A stretch of DNA of 64,000 bases from an uncultured Acidimicrobiales bacterium. GTDB taxonomy: Bacteria > Actinomycetota > Acidimicrobiia > Acidimicrobiales > CATQHL01. Numbering within the stretch: the first letter of the stretch is position 1; each line of letters begins with the position of its first letter. The notes below the pieces were generated by a model. That model searched no databases. It was given only the letters and a program-made list of their open reading frames with translations, and had not been told where the DNA came from. Position numbers and translations under genes: made by a program. Location of the stretch: positions 499,572-563,571 of the forward strand of contig OY282384.1 in NCBI GenBank assembly GCA_958295925.1, written 5' to 3'. Below are positions 8,309-17,041 of this stretch, in pieces.

Positions 8309-9619
8309 ATGCTAGAAACTCTGATGGAAACAATCGACGCCATCGACCGGCTATTGGTGACGCACGAGAGATACCTGGAAGATTCAAGAGGCGCAGTCCA
8401 AACACTGATAGTAACAGAGCTCCTGCAGGCCCTCGACTGGCCGATAGACAACCCGCGTCACGTGCGGATCCACGACACGCAGAGCAGGGACGGAGACTCC
8501 GTCCTAACACTGCTCGGCGTAGAAGGAGAACCGAGAGCCGAAGTCCACACCAGGCCACTCAAGAAGGCTCCGCCAAAGAAGCCACAACCGCTGGATAGCA
8601 CGATCCGATACACCATCGCAACCGACGGGAACCGCTACCAAGTATCGAGACGGTTCGGCGACCAAGAAATCCCCCTGTTCGACATAGCATTGAAAACGAC
8701 CTACGGCTACACGGCAACAGCACTGTTATCGCAACTATGGTGGGGCAACCTAGCCACCAGATACACCTGTATCGGAGACAAGAGAGACGAACAGAAAGAG
8801 GAAGAACCAGGCGGAGACAGATGGCTCACGCTTGAGGAATTCATAGAGCAAGGCTGGCAACGCGCCAAGAAGCTCCGGTTCGCCACCGGAGAAGTGGCAG
8901 AGATACCGGGCTCAGCCCACACGGTCTCCCTAGCCGCCAACAACCTAATCGACCGCGGAGTGCTAATACGAGAGTCATGCCCAATCCAGGTCCCTGGAGC
9001 AACGAAGCGTTACTTGATCAACACACGTCCCTACCATCCCACCGGGAAAGGGTTCACTCAACCCCACGAACTGAAACAGAACCTCTATTGCGAGACCCAC
9101 GCCAGCGGCCCACAGAACGTCGGAAACGTGATTTACCTGCTCAGGGAGGTAGGCGAAGGCCCAAAGAAGTACCACCTGCTACCCCAGGAAACAGAGGTGA
9201 TAAACGACCCAGGTCCAAGAAGAACCAACCACTGGATAGCCCTCACGGACCTGAACCTCGAAGAGCATGAGAAGCCCAGGAGCATCACCTTCCGCGGGAA
9301 GAAAACCCAGACCACACACTGGGTTTCAATGCTACGGGCAATCGCAGATACGCTCTGCGACGAAGGAAGAATCAATCCGGGCCAATGCCCAATCCCCTTC
9401 GAGCGGAACAATCTGGTCCACACAGAAGCAAAGAACCCAAGCGGCACCGACTTCAGCAAGTCCCATCTAGTGTTAAGCAACGGACTACACTTGAACGACT
9501 TCGGTTCCAGAGAAACAGTAGTGAAGAAGGCCATAGCGCTGATGGACTACCTCCACGTCTCCACCGACGAGGTGACGCTGGAAATACCCGCGGTGAGGAA
9601 ACATTCACCCGTGCCATGA
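8309..9619 (+). CDS. HsdR-N-like paralogue A with two C-terminal modules
   Basis: A 436-residue protein. Residues 1-130 match the plan of HsdR N-terminal-like domains: Y-L-E-D-S-x-x-x-V-Q-T-L-I-V-T-E-L-L-Q-A-L-D-W followed by D-N-P, and later T-D-G-N-R-Y. Two copies of a second module follow (about 175-290 and 310-430); the first has C-P-I-Q-x-P and R-Y-L-I, then H-P-T-G. The second module also occurs once in paralogues C and E. AAGGAG at 8294-8299 fits ATG 8309 and not the upstream ATG at 8249, which overlaps the preceding gene. No clear E-x-K nuclease residue is seen, so it may be a non-cleaving DNA or target sensor. The function is unknown. Confidence 0.6.
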   Translation: MLETLMETIDAIDRLLVTHERYLEDSRGAVQTLIVTELLQALDWPIDNPRHVRIHDTQSRDGDSVLTLLGVEGEPRAEVHTRPLKKAPPKKPQPLDSTIRYTIATDGNRYQVSRRFGDQEIPLFDIALKTTYGYTATALLSQLWWGNLATRYTCIGDKRDEQKEEEPGGDRWLTLEEFIEQGWQRAKKLRFATGEVAEIPGSAHTVSLAANNLIDRGVLIRESCPIQVPGATKRYLINTRPYHPTGKGFTQPHELKQNLYCETHASGPQNVGNVIYLLREVGEGPKKYHLLPQETEVINDPGPRRTNHWIALTDLNLEEHEKPRSITFRGKKTQTTHWVSMLRAIADTLCDEGRINPGQCPIPFERNNLVHTEAKNPSGTDFSKSHLVLSNGLHLNDFGSRETVVKKAIALMDYLHVSTDEVTLEIPAVRKHSPVP

Positions 9620-10269
9620 GACCCACGGTAAGCACCCAAGAGAGCAACACCCCACCGGGGCATTCGCCCCCAGCAAGCGAGCAGACCGCCAAGATGTTCA
9701 AAGAACTGACCGACACCATCAACCTGGTGCAGCAGCGCCGAGCCGCCGGCATACCCTACTTCCGGCTGTCCAGCGCCGGCGTCCAGGCCGCATTGGTGGA
9801 GCCGATATTACAGGCCCTGGACTGGGAGACCGCCGACCCCTTCCAGGTCCAGCACTACGACCACCCGGAGGCGAAGCGACTACGCGTCCTGATGCTGCGC
9901 AACCGACAGGGCATCACCCAAGCGGAAGTCCAGGTACGGCCCCTGAACACGAGAGAAGTCGACTTCGACCCGACCAACCCGGAGCCGACCAGCAATGCCG
10001 ACTTTCTCATTACTACCGACGGCAACCGCTGGCTGCTGCAGAAGTACCGCCGGGACCAGACCGGCCTGAAACGGCACCATACCATCGCCGACTTCACGTT
10101 GGAGGAAATGGGCAACCGCGCCGCCCTGGTGCTGAGCCTGCTCTGGAAACAGAACGTGACTGCCGAGGAACCCTTCCTAATGGAAGCGACGATACCCCCG
10201 GAGAAGGAAGACTACGACGAAGTCATCCCGCTGGGCACGGAACCGGTAATGGAAGAAGTGGACGCCTAA
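9616..10269 (+). CDS. HsdR-N-like paralogue B (N-terminal domain only)
   Basis: A 217-residue protein that starts on an ATG overlapping the stop of paralogue A (ATGA). An internal ATG at 9694 aligns with the starts of the other paralogues (MFKELTD against MLEELTA) and could also be used, although neither has a strong ribosome site. The domain shows G-V-Q-A-A-L-V-E-P-I-L-Q-A-L-D-W, D-P-F-Q-V and T-T-D-G-N-R-W. The C-terminal CPIQ module is absent. It probably works with paralogues A and C in one complex. Confidence 0.6.
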   Translation: MRPTVSTQESNTPPGHSPPASEQTAKMFKELTDTINLVQQRRAAGIPYFRLSSAGVQAALVEPILQALDWETADPFQVQHYDHPEAKRLRVLMLRNRQGITQAEVQVRPLNTREVDFDPTNPEPTSNADFLITTDGNRWLLQKYRRDQTGLKRHHTIADFTLEEMGNRAALVLSLLWKQNVTAEEPFLMEATIPPEKEDYDEVIPLGTEPVMEEVDA

Positions 10270-10356
10270 AGGGAAGAAAGCCCGCAGGCCGTCACCCAGT
10301 GCCCTGCCACACCGCCAAGCCGCCCCCACACGCGAAAAGGAGACCAAGACCGCCTG

Positions 10357-12186
10357 ATGCTGGAAGAACTGACCGCAACCCTGAGGCTGCTCCGCGCAAG
10401 AATAGCCCAACACGAAGCCTACCTCCAGGACTCGGAACAGGGCGTCCAAGACACCCTGGTAGCGCCGCTATTGCGCGCCCTGGAATGGAACACCGAAGAC
10501 CCCCTGGAAGTGCGCCGCGGCAACGGCGGCCTCAACCGGACGATACTGTTCAACAAGCAAGCCCGGCAGCCGGTGGCCGAACTGGAGGTAACCGTCCTGG
10601 GCAACCTGCGGCCCCGCCGGGGCGCGCGGAACGCCGACCAGCCGGCCCTGCTCATCCAGACCGACGGCGACGAATGGCTGGCCCGGCATTGGGACTACCA
10701 GGCCGGCGGGATGATGACGGTATTGGAAGCCAGCATCACCCAAGGCGACCCCGCCAACACCACCGCGAAGCTGGCCCAATTATGGAGAGACAACCTACTA
10801 GGCCAGCAGCCCTTCATGACGGCGAGAGGAGAACCACAGGGAACGACCCAGGGGGCGACCCAGGCAACCACCCAGCCGAGAGACCTGACAGCCGAGCAGT
10901 GGATTCCGCTCCAGGGACAACCGGAAGCCGGGGCGGAACAGCCGGCAACGGCCCAACAGCCGGCGCATGAGCCGACACCACCGCAGCCAACGACAGAGCG
11001 GCCTTCCTGGCCGCCACCGACGACCTACGCGCAGGGCGCGCTCTACGCGCCGGAGTATCAGCCCACCGACCTGACGCCGGAGACGACACCAGAGGCGACA
11101 CCAGAACGACCCACAGAACCGCCCAGCCGGCCAACCTTCGAACCCCCGGCGGAGATTCCGCTGGAAGAGTTGATTGCAGCCGAACTCCCGGAGCGGGAGG
11201 AACTCCGCCAACGCCCCAACGGCGGAGCCCTGCCCCGAGACACCGAACTGGACATCGACCAGGATGTCATCGCCGACATCATCGCCCAAAGCGTAGAAGA
11301 CCTGAGCATCATCGACGACATCGTAGTGGGCGAATTGGCGGACGCCGTCGACCTGGACGGCCCGGTCCGCGTCATCAACGCGCCGCCGCCGCGCGAGGTA
11401 GAAGATACTACTCCGCCACCCAGCGTAGAAGCCGGCCAAGCCTGGATCCCCACCATGGAACCCAGCAGGGAAGAGCAAGCGCCGACTATCGGTCGCTGGG
11501 TGCCCCTGGACATCTACGACAGCGAAACCGACGGCAAGCCGGTGGGATTGAGACTGCCCGAAGGCGACCTCCGGGAAATCACCGGCTGGGGCCACACCTT
11601 CTCCCAGATCGCGCACCACCTGGTGCAGGAGAAGTACCTGACCGCCCAGAAGTGCCCGGTGCAGCTGCCCAAGGCCCTGATACGCTATCTGATCCATTCC
11701 GAGCCGGTGCACCCCAACGGGACGAGTTTCAGGCAGAACCACGAGTTGCCGCAGGGGCTGCACTGCGAGACGCTGGCCCCCCGGAAGCAGACCATCAACA
11801 ACGCCCGCTTCGTGGTGGAATACTGCGGAGGAGACACCACGCAGTATCAGCTGTTCTCCGTAACCGAAGGAACCAGCGGGACGCCCGGAACCATGCCGGA
11901 TACGGCGCCAGGAGCCATGCCGGGAGCCATGCCGGGAGCCATGCCGGGAGCCATGCCGGGAGCCGCCGGCGCGACGACAGAGACGATGACAACAGCCCCC
12001 AGCAAGGACGCCGACTCCGACACCTACCAGGCCGACCTGGAGCGGGCCCGGGAAGTCGCCGAAGCCGCCCGGGCCAAGAAGGCCTCCAACCGCCGCCGGA
12101 AGGAAGAGGGACAGACCCGTCCGAAAACCGCCGGCCCCGGCGTATTGACCGCCCGGCAGCGGCGGCAATTGGCCCAGCCTTCATGA
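10357..12186 (+). CDS. HsdR-N-like paralogue C with long Pro/Thr linker
   Basis: A 609-residue protein and the largest of the five paralogues. The N-terminal domain (1-150) carries G-V-Q-D-T-L-V-A-P-L-L-R-A-L-E-W and T-D-G-D-E-W. A low-complexity Pro/Thr/Glu linker (about 155-290) and an acidic helix-rich part (290-380) come next. One CPVQ-type module follows (about 385-510), then MPGA tandem repeats and a basic tail ending in A-R-Q-R-R-Q-L-A. AAGGAG precedes ATG 10357. The layout suggests a tethered sensor with a nucleic-acid-binding tail, but this is inference. Confidence 0.6.
   Translation: MLEELTATLRLLRARIAQHEAYLQDSEQGVQDTLVAPLLRALEWNTEDPLEVRRGNGGLNRTILFNKQARQPVAELEVTVLGNLRPRRGARNADQPALLIQTDGDEWLARHWDYQAGGMMTVLEASITQGDPANTTAKLAQLWRDNLLGQQPFMTARGEPQGTTQGATQATTQPRDLTAEQWIPLQGQPEAGAEQPATAQQPAHEPTPPQPTTERPSWPPPTTYAQGALYAPEYQPTDLTPETTPEATPERPTEPPSRPTFEPPAEIPLEELIAAELPEREELRQRPNGGALPRDTELDIDQDVIADIIAQSVEDLSIIDDIVVGELADAVDLDGPVRVINAPPPREVEDTTPPPSVEAGQAWIPTMEPSREEQAPTIGRWVPLDIYDSETDGKPVGLRLPEGDLREITGWGHTFSQIAHHLVQEKYLTAQKCPVQLPKALIRYLIHSEPVHPNGTSFRQNHELPQGLHCETLAPRKQTINNARFVVEYCGGDTTQYQLFSVTEGTSGTPGTMPDTAPGAMPGAMPGAMPGAMPGAAGATTETMTTAPSKDADSDTYQADLERAREVAEAARAKKASNRRRKEEGQTRPKTAGPGVLTARQRRQLAQPS
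11911..11958 (+). repeat. 12-bp tandem repeat, 4 copies (in-frame)
   Basis: Four perfect copies of GGAGCCATGCCG encode a Met-Pro-Gly-Ala run in paralogue C. Confidence 0.95.
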
Positions 12187-12251
12187 CCGCCAGAGAAGCA
12201 GGCTAGAAGAACCGACCACTCACCCAGGAGAGAGGAGACCGAGCAACCAAG

Positions 12252-12851
12252 ATGCTAGAGGAAGTGACCCGAGCCATCTTCCAGGCCCGCACCCGCATGG
12301 TGGTCCACGAAGCCTACCTGCAGGAGAACGCCTTCGGCGTCCAGACAACACTGGTAGAACCCATGCTGAAAGCCCTGGGCTGGAACCTGGAAGACCCGAA
12401 CCAATTCAAGCACGCCCCCACCGGGCAGTATCTCTACGTAGCCTCCGGCCGGAAGGCCATCGACCTGATGGTTAGAACGCTGGACAGCGAACGCTGGGAA
12501 TACGAAGACCAGGCCTTCCCACCAGCCCAAAGCTACGTGGAACCCGCCGCGATGCTGCTGATGACCGACGGGAACGAATACCGGGCCCAGCGTTACGAGG
12601 GCGAGGCCGGCATCCCCGTCAAGCTCTTTACGATTACCCTGAAGCCGGACCTGGAGCCCGGCAGCATCCCCGGGATCGCCACCCAGCTGGTCGCCAACCT
12701 CTGGCGGGAGAAGCTGAACCGGCCCACGCCGGAGGAGGAAGACGCAGCGCAACGCTTGGCCGGAGGCCGAGGAACCGGACGGCCGACGCCGGCAACGCCC
12801 AGGACACCCAAAATGCCCAAGACACGCACCCGACAAGGACGAGCTTCATGA
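12252..12851 (+). CDS. HsdR-N-like paralogue D (N-terminal domain only)
   Basis: A 199-residue protein. It shows Y-L-Q-E-N-A-F-G-V-Q-T-T-L-V-E-P-M-L and then A-L-G-W-N and E-D-P, with M-T-D-G-N-E-Y later. The last 30 residues are a Thr/Pro/Lys-rich tail. It lacks the CPIQ module, like paralogue B. The order A-B-C-D-E therefore alternates proteins with and without the module, which suggests co-assembly of long and short subunits. GAGAGGAG lies before ATG 12252. The stop overlaps an in-frame ATG upstream of paralogue E. Confidence 0.6.
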   Translation: MLEEVTRAIFQARTRMVVHEAYLQENAFGVQTTLVEPMLKALGWNLEDPNQFKHAPTGQYLYVASGRKAIDLMVRTLDSERWEYEDQAFPPAQSYVEPAAMLLMTDGNEYRAQRYEGEAGIPVKLFTITLKPDLEPGSIPGIATQLVANLWREKLNRPTPEEEDAAQRLAGGRGTGRPTPATPRTPKMPKTRTRQGRAS

Positions 12852-12916
12852 CTGCTTCAGGAGAGCAGCAAGCAGCAGCACGACCAGCAAGACAAGCTGA
12901 AAGGAGACTACTTACG

Positions 12917-14101
12917 ATGTTAGAAGCATTGACCGCCGCCGTAACCAACGCCCGCGACCGGATGAAGCATTATCAGGCTTACTTAGAGAACAGCCTGGCC
13001 GGCGTCCAGGCCAGCCTGGTCGACCCGGTGCTCCAAGCCATGGACTGGGACCTGTCCGACCCGAGCCAGCTGCGCCACCACGACGGAATGCTGCGGCTCT
13101 ACGACGAGGAGAAGAACCTGGTCGCCGACCTGGCGGTACGCAAGCTGAACCAGCCCCGGCAGGAACTGCGCGGCGCCCGGCCGAAGAACACCGCCCCGAT
13201 ACTGATCCAGACCGACGGGAACGAATACCACGTGCTGCGTTGGGACAGTAGCAACGGCCGGCCTATAAATATGTTCACTACGACGGTCCAGGGCGACCGG
13301 GAGGCCCACAACGTGGCGGCGACGGCCGCCCAGTTGACCCTGCTCTGGAGGCGCAACCTGACCAGCCAGCAGCCCTACCTGGGCGGCATGCACGAAGACC
13401 TGAAGGCGCCGGACGCCGTGGTTGAAAAGCCGGTGACAACCGGCGAAGAGACCGGCCGACGGCGCCGAGGCCGCCCGCCCAAGGCCACCCGGGCAGAAGT
13501 ACCGGCAGAAGTACCGGCAGAAGTACCGGCAGAAGTACCGGCCCAGCCGGAGCCGCCGCCCCCGGGCACCGCCGCGAAGGCGCGCAGAGGCAGGAGGCCG
13601 AGAACCGAGAACTCCGCAGCCGGCGCCCAGGAAACGCCGGACGCCGCCGCCAGGCAGGTAGCCGAGCTGGAAGAAGCGGCGCAAGCCGCCGAGGCCAGGT
13701 ACGAAGCCGGCCAGTGGATCACCCTGGCCGAATACGACAACAAGCGGGACGGCCAGCCCACCTGGATCAAGTTTCCAGACGGGGCCACCAGGCCGCTCCA
13801 CGACTGGAGCCAGATCGTCTACCGCATCGCCCGCCGGCTGGCCGACCAGAAGGTCATCACCCCGGCCCAATGCCCGATACAATTGCCCAAGGCCCACAAG
13901 CGTTATTTGATGCACACGACGCAAGTCCATCCCACCGGCAAGCCCTTCCGGCAGGTGAAGGAACTGACCGGCGGCATCTTCCTGGAACTGCTGGCCGGGC
14001 AGGAACAGAGCGTCAGCAACGGCAAGTTCCTGGCCGGCTTCAGCGAAGGCGGCCCCGCCAGCTATATGCTGCTGGCCCCGGCAAAGCCAGGCGAAGATTA
14101 G
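12917..14101 (+). CDS. HsdR-N-like paralogue E with one C-terminal module
   Basis: A 394-residue protein. The N-terminal domain has G-V-Q-A-S-L-V-D-P-V-L-Q-A-M-D-W and Q-T-D-G-N-E-Y. A basic linker with an AT-hook-like R-R-R-G-R-P-P-K (about residues 180-187) follows, then EVPA tandem repeats. The last 130 residues form the CPIQ module (W-I-T-L-A-E-Y, C-P-I-Q-L-P-K, R-Y-L-M-H, H-P-T-G). AAGGAG at 12901-12906 favours ATG 12917 over ATG 12848, which overlaps the stop of paralogue D. The AT-hook supports DNA binding by at least this member. Confidence 0.62.
   Translation: MLEALTAAVTNARDRMKHYQAYLENSLAGVQASLVDPVLQAMDWDLSDPSQLRHHDGMLRLYDEEKNLVADLAVRKLNQPRQELRGARPKNTAPILIQTDGNEYHVLRWDSSNGRPINMFTTTVQGDREAHNVAATAAQLTLLWRRNLTSQQPYLGGMHEDLKAPDAVVEKPVTTGEETGRRRRGRPPKATRAEVPAEVPAEVPAEVPAQPEPPPPGTAAKARRGRRPRTENSAAGAQETPDAAARQVAELEEAAQAAEARYEAGQWITLAEYDNKRDGQPTWIKFPDGATRPLHDWSQIVYRIARRLADQKVITPAQCPIQLPKAHKRYLMHTTQVHPTGKPFRQVKELTGGIFLELLAGQEQSVSNGKFLAGFSEGGPASYMLLAPAKPGED
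13493..13540 (+). repeat. 12-bp tandem repeat, 4 copies (in-frame)
   Basis: Four perfect copies of GCAGAAGTACCG encode an Ala-Glu-Val-Pro run in paralogue E, next to its AT-hook-like segment. Confidence 0.95.
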
Positions 14102-14160
14102 AGTAGCAACCACACACCCTACCCGGCAGCCCCAACGGGCCAGGAAGGAGAGACCCCCAA

Positions 14161-15492
14161 ATGTCCAGCAGCGAGACTAATGACGATGACGACGACAACG
14201 ACAACAACCTGGCCCGCCAGGCCCTGGAGACCCTCCAGGACCACGGCGAAGCCGCCTTCACCGACTTCGTAGCCCAAAGGCTGCTACGCCCGGACGCCGG
14301 CCCAGACGAAATAGAACCCCAGGCAATCCTGCTGGACGGCTCCGCAGTAGGCTACCAGGACCAGGAATACCGTTTCTACGGCAGCCGCAACCTGACCTAC
14401 GCGGGAATCGCCTTCGAGGTGACCGACCGGAAAGGCCGCACCCGCCTGAGCGAAAAGACCTACCGCAGAGGCGCGACGATGGAGCTCCCCAAAGAGACCA
14501 ACCCCCTATGGCCGCCGAAGGCGCAGCAACTGCCGCTCTACGACGGCTGGCCGACTACTGAGCATCTATTACACCAGCTGCTGGAACAAGTCCAGGACCT
14601 GGTGGTAGAAGCCCAGCCCCGCCTGGGACCAGGCACTCAACCCGGCGACGACCCCGTGTTGACCGAAAGAGAAACCAGCCTGCTGGCCCCCAGCCTGCAC
14701 CGCGCGCTGCGCCAGGCCGCCCTGGCCTCCGAACTGCCCGACCGCATCCGCGGGCTGATTGAAGCGGAATTGGAAAGCATGGCACGCACAGTCCTAAGCA
14801 AACTCCAGGACGAAGAGCGCGCCAAGCTGAGCGACCAGACCCAAGCCTTGCTGCAGGACCGAGCCGACCCCCAGCCGCGCCGGGTACGCTTCACCTACGG
14901 GCTGGACTTCTACGACGCCATGGTGACCGCCTTCACCGCCAACGAAGTGCCAAGCAGCGAACCAGATAAGCCACAGGCGCCCATAGCTCTGAGCCAGCTC
15001 TACCTGGGCTGCATCATCCCCGACTTCCCCGGCTGCCGGCCCATCGAGGGGGAGGAAGACCGCTACCTGGTCTTCCCGGTCGACTCGGATGAGTTCGTAA
15101 GATTGCGCCGCGGGCGGATCAGCCAACGGGAACTGACCCTGCGCAGCGTCAGAGACAACGGCGGCGTCTGGTACGAGCTAGTAGGACTGGGCCCACCTGA
15201 GGACGACCTGGTCCTGCACCCGCACACCGAAGACCTGACGCAGATCGAACACCTGCTAGCAGACGAGGACAGCCACTGGGACTGCGACCACGACGACCCC
15301 GCCGACGAATGGTTCAACGTAATGTGGCGAGCCGAAAAGGCCCAGCGAGAACGGAACGCGAAAGCCCGGCGGGAGAGTGAGATGCTGCCCCCGCCGGAAC
15401 CGCAGGAAACCAACACCGCAACCAACACCGCAACCAACACCGAAACCAACACCGCAACCAACACCGAAACCAACACCGAAACCGGCAAATAA
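14161..15492 (+). CDS. Large acidic protein of unknown function
   Basis: A 443-residue protein that I do not recognise. It begins with a Ser/Asp tract (D-D-D-D-D-N-D-N-N at 9-17), continues with a predicted globular region and ends in a Thr-Asn repeat encoded by six 12-bp units. A central helical segment (about 180-240) has a heptad-like pattern and may form a coiled coil. AAGGAG stands 9-10 bases before the ATG. It follows the five HsdR-N-like paralogues in the same direction after 59 bases and may be an accessory subunit, but no motif shows this. Confidence 0.5.
   Translation: MSSSETNDDDDDNDNNLARQALETLQDHGEAAFTDFVAQRLLRPDAGPDEIEPQAILLDGSAVGYQDQEYRFYGSRNLTYAGIAFEVTDRKGRTRLSEKTYRRGATMELPKETNPLWPPKAQQLPLYDGWPTTEHLLHQLLEQVQDLVVEAQPRLGPGTQPGDDPVLTERETSLLAPSLHRALRQAALASELPDRIRGLIEAELESMARTVLSKLQDEERAKLSDQTQALLQDRADPQPRRVRFTYGLDFYDAMVTAFTANEVPSSEPDKPQAPIALSQLYLGCIIPDFPGCRPIEGEEDRYLVFPVDSDEFVRLRRGRISQRELTLRSVRDNGGVWYELVGLGPPEDDLVLHPHTEDLTQIEHLLADEDSHWDCDHDDPADEWFNVMWRAEKAQRERNAKARRESEMLPPPEPQETNTATNTATNTETNTATNTETNTETGK
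15409..15480 (+). repeat. 12-bp tandem repeat, 6 copies (in-frame)
   Basis: Six copies of ACCAACACCG followed by CA or AA form the Thr-Asn-Thr-Ala/Glu tail of the preceding gene. The two variants alternate irregularly, which fits unequal slippage after a point change. Confidence 0.95.
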
Positions 15493-15546
15493 CCCGGCAA
15501 CTAAGCCAGCACAAGCCGGCAGCCCGACTACGGGAGAAGAACCGCC

Positions 15547-16443
15547 ATGAAAGTATCCTTCATCGGCCTGGGCAACATGGGCCGGCCCATTACGCAGCAC
15601 CTGCTCAACGCCGGCCACCAGGTCACAGTCAACGACCTATTCGAAGCCAACGCCGCAGACCTGATCGCCGCCGGCGCCACCTGGGCCAAAACCCCCAGCG
15701 ACTGCGTGGAAGGCTGCGACATCGCCTTCACGTCCCTCCCGGGGCCCGAAGAAATAAACGCCGTCGTCCTGGACGAACCCGACTTCTACTACAGCATGCC
15801 CAAAGGCTCAATCTACGTCGACCTGTCCACCAACTCGCCCAGCCTCATCCGAAAGATCCACGAAGAGTTCAGCGACAACGACATCGCAGTGCTGGACGCC
15901 CCCGTCAGCGGCAACGTAACCGGCGCCCAAGCCGGCAACCTGACCATCATGGTCGGCGGAGAGCATGCCGCCTTCGTCCAGGCCAAGCCGGTCCTGGAAG
16001 CCTTCGGGGAAAGGATAATCTACTGCGGCCCCACCGGCAGCGGCATGGTCTGCAAGCTCTGCAACAATATGCTGTCGCTAGGTATCGGGCTCCTGAACGC
16101 CGAAGCCCTGACCCTGGGCGTGAAGGCCGGCGTCGACCTGAAGACCCTGGTGGACGTAATCAGCAGCAGCTCCGGCGCCAACCGGCACATGGACCAGGAC
16201 CACCACAAACAGCTGTTCCACGGCGGCTTCCGACCCGGCTTCAGCGTCCTGCTGGCCGAGAAGGACCTGCGCCTGGCCCTGGAACTGGGCCGAGAGAACA
16301 AAGTGCCCCTGGCGCTGCACAGCCTGGTGGAGCAGGAGCACATCAACGCCCTGGCCCACGGCTACGGCAGCCCCGACTGCGACATCGTCGCCACGCTGCA
16401 GGAAGACCGCGCCAAGGTGCACCTACGGCTGCCCCAGGACTGA
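15547..16443 (+). CDS. 3-hydroxyisobutyrate dehydrogenase-family NAD(P)-dependent oxidoreductase
   Basis: A 298-residue enzyme of the beta-hydroxyacid dehydrogenase family, which oxidises short hydroxyacids such as 3-hydroxyisobutyrate or tartronate semialdehyde. The Rossmann motif G7-L-G-N-M-G12 opens the protein. The substrate-binding block D-A-P-V-S-G (117-122) and catalytic K170 in the segment G-S-G-M-V-C-K-L-C-N-N are present, so it should be active. Length is normal for the family. It is the only clear metabolic gene in the window and sits among unknown and toxin-like genes, so it looks like cargo. The exact substrate cannot be told from sequence. Confidence 0.88.
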   Translation: MKVSFIGLGNMGRPITQHLLNAGHQVTVNDLFEANAADLIAAGATWAKTPSDCVEGCDIAFTSLPGPEEINAVVLDEPDFYYSMPKGSIYVDLSTNSPSLIRKIHEEFSDNDIAVLDAPVSGNVTGAQAGNLTIMVGGEHAAFVQAKPVLEAFGERIIYCGPTGSGMVCKLCNNMLSLGIGLLNAEALTLGVKAGVDLKTLVDVISSSSGANRHMDQDHHKQLFHGGFRPGFSVLLAEKDLRLALELGRENKVPLALHSLVEQEHINALAHGYGSPDCDIVATLQEDRAKVHLRLPQD

Positions 16444-16484
16444 ACAACGCCAGAAGCCCAGGCACGTAAGAAGGAGAGAACCAA

Positions 16485-16802
16485 TTGAACGAACCCACGA
16501 TACCGGAAGATCGACCCCAGGACCTCGTAGAACAGGAAAGGGTCAACAAGATGCTGCGCTATCAGCGCACCGCGCGCAACGGCAGCATCGAAACCATGGA
16601 CCAGGTGCGGGACGCCGCATTAACTGAAGAACTGGACAAGCTGCACCAGCTGCGTTTCACGCCCTGGGAGTCCCACAGGACGACTGTGGAACAAACTACC
16701 GAGGAAATCCGGCAGCAAACCCGGCTGTCCATGCTGCACACCCTCCACCGCATGACCAGCAAGGCCCTGGCCGAGGCCCGCGCCGGCACGGAGAATAAGT
16801 AA
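16485..16802 (+). CDS. Small helical protein of unknown function, TTG start
   Basis: A 105-residue charged protein, probably all helix, with possible coiled-coil heptads over most of its length. The frame opens on TTG 16485 with a strong AAGGAGAG just upstream; the next in-frame ATG would remove about 20 residues. It follows the dehydrogenase after 41 bases and precedes a Cys-rich small protein by 4 bases, so it is in the same transcript. No family is recognised. Confidence 0.5.
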   Translation: MNEPTIPEDRPQDLVEQERVNKMLRYQRTARNGSIETMDQVRDAALTEELDKLHQLRFTPWESHRTTVEQTTEEIRQQTRLSMLHTLHRMTSKALAEARAGTENK

Positions 16803-16806
16803 CCCC

Positions 16807-17028
16807 ATGAGCGCCCCAGTAGGCCAGAACACGCCCAGGCCGCCCGGCCTCTTGAAAAGGCTGCGCCACTGGGCCCGCTGCCCCCACCACGGCCGCTGGC
16901 CGGACTTATGCGGCCCCTGCACCCTGCAGCGCAGCTACTGCGTAGCCCAGTGCGACGCCCCCTGCGCCTTGGGCCGCCCGACGCTGATCGACAAATTCAA
17001 AGCCCGCTACGAGGCCGAACACAAGTAG
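16807..17028 (+). CDS. Small cysteine-rich protein, probable zinc binder
   Basis: A 73-residue protein with C-P-H-H, then C-G-P-C, C, C and C-x3-C in its central 40 residues, enough for one or two zinc sites. It is basic at the N-terminus (L-L-K-R-L-R-H-W-A-R). It does not show the H-x-W to CPDC order of the large zinc family at 41.8-64 kb, so it is not a member. It starts 4 bases after the preceding stop. The function is unknown. Confidence 0.5.
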   Translation: MSAPVGQNTPRPPGLLKRLRHWARCPHHGRWPDLCGPCTLQRSYCVAQCDAPCALGRPTLIDKFKARYEAEHK

Positions 17029-17041
17029 AGAGAAACGAACC

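Noticed and set aside
10299-10970. Reading frame of 223 codons overlapping HsdR-N-like paralogue C
   Set aside because: Its Pro/Arg-rich translation is a typical shadow of a GC-rich gene; the paralogous frame is at 10357.
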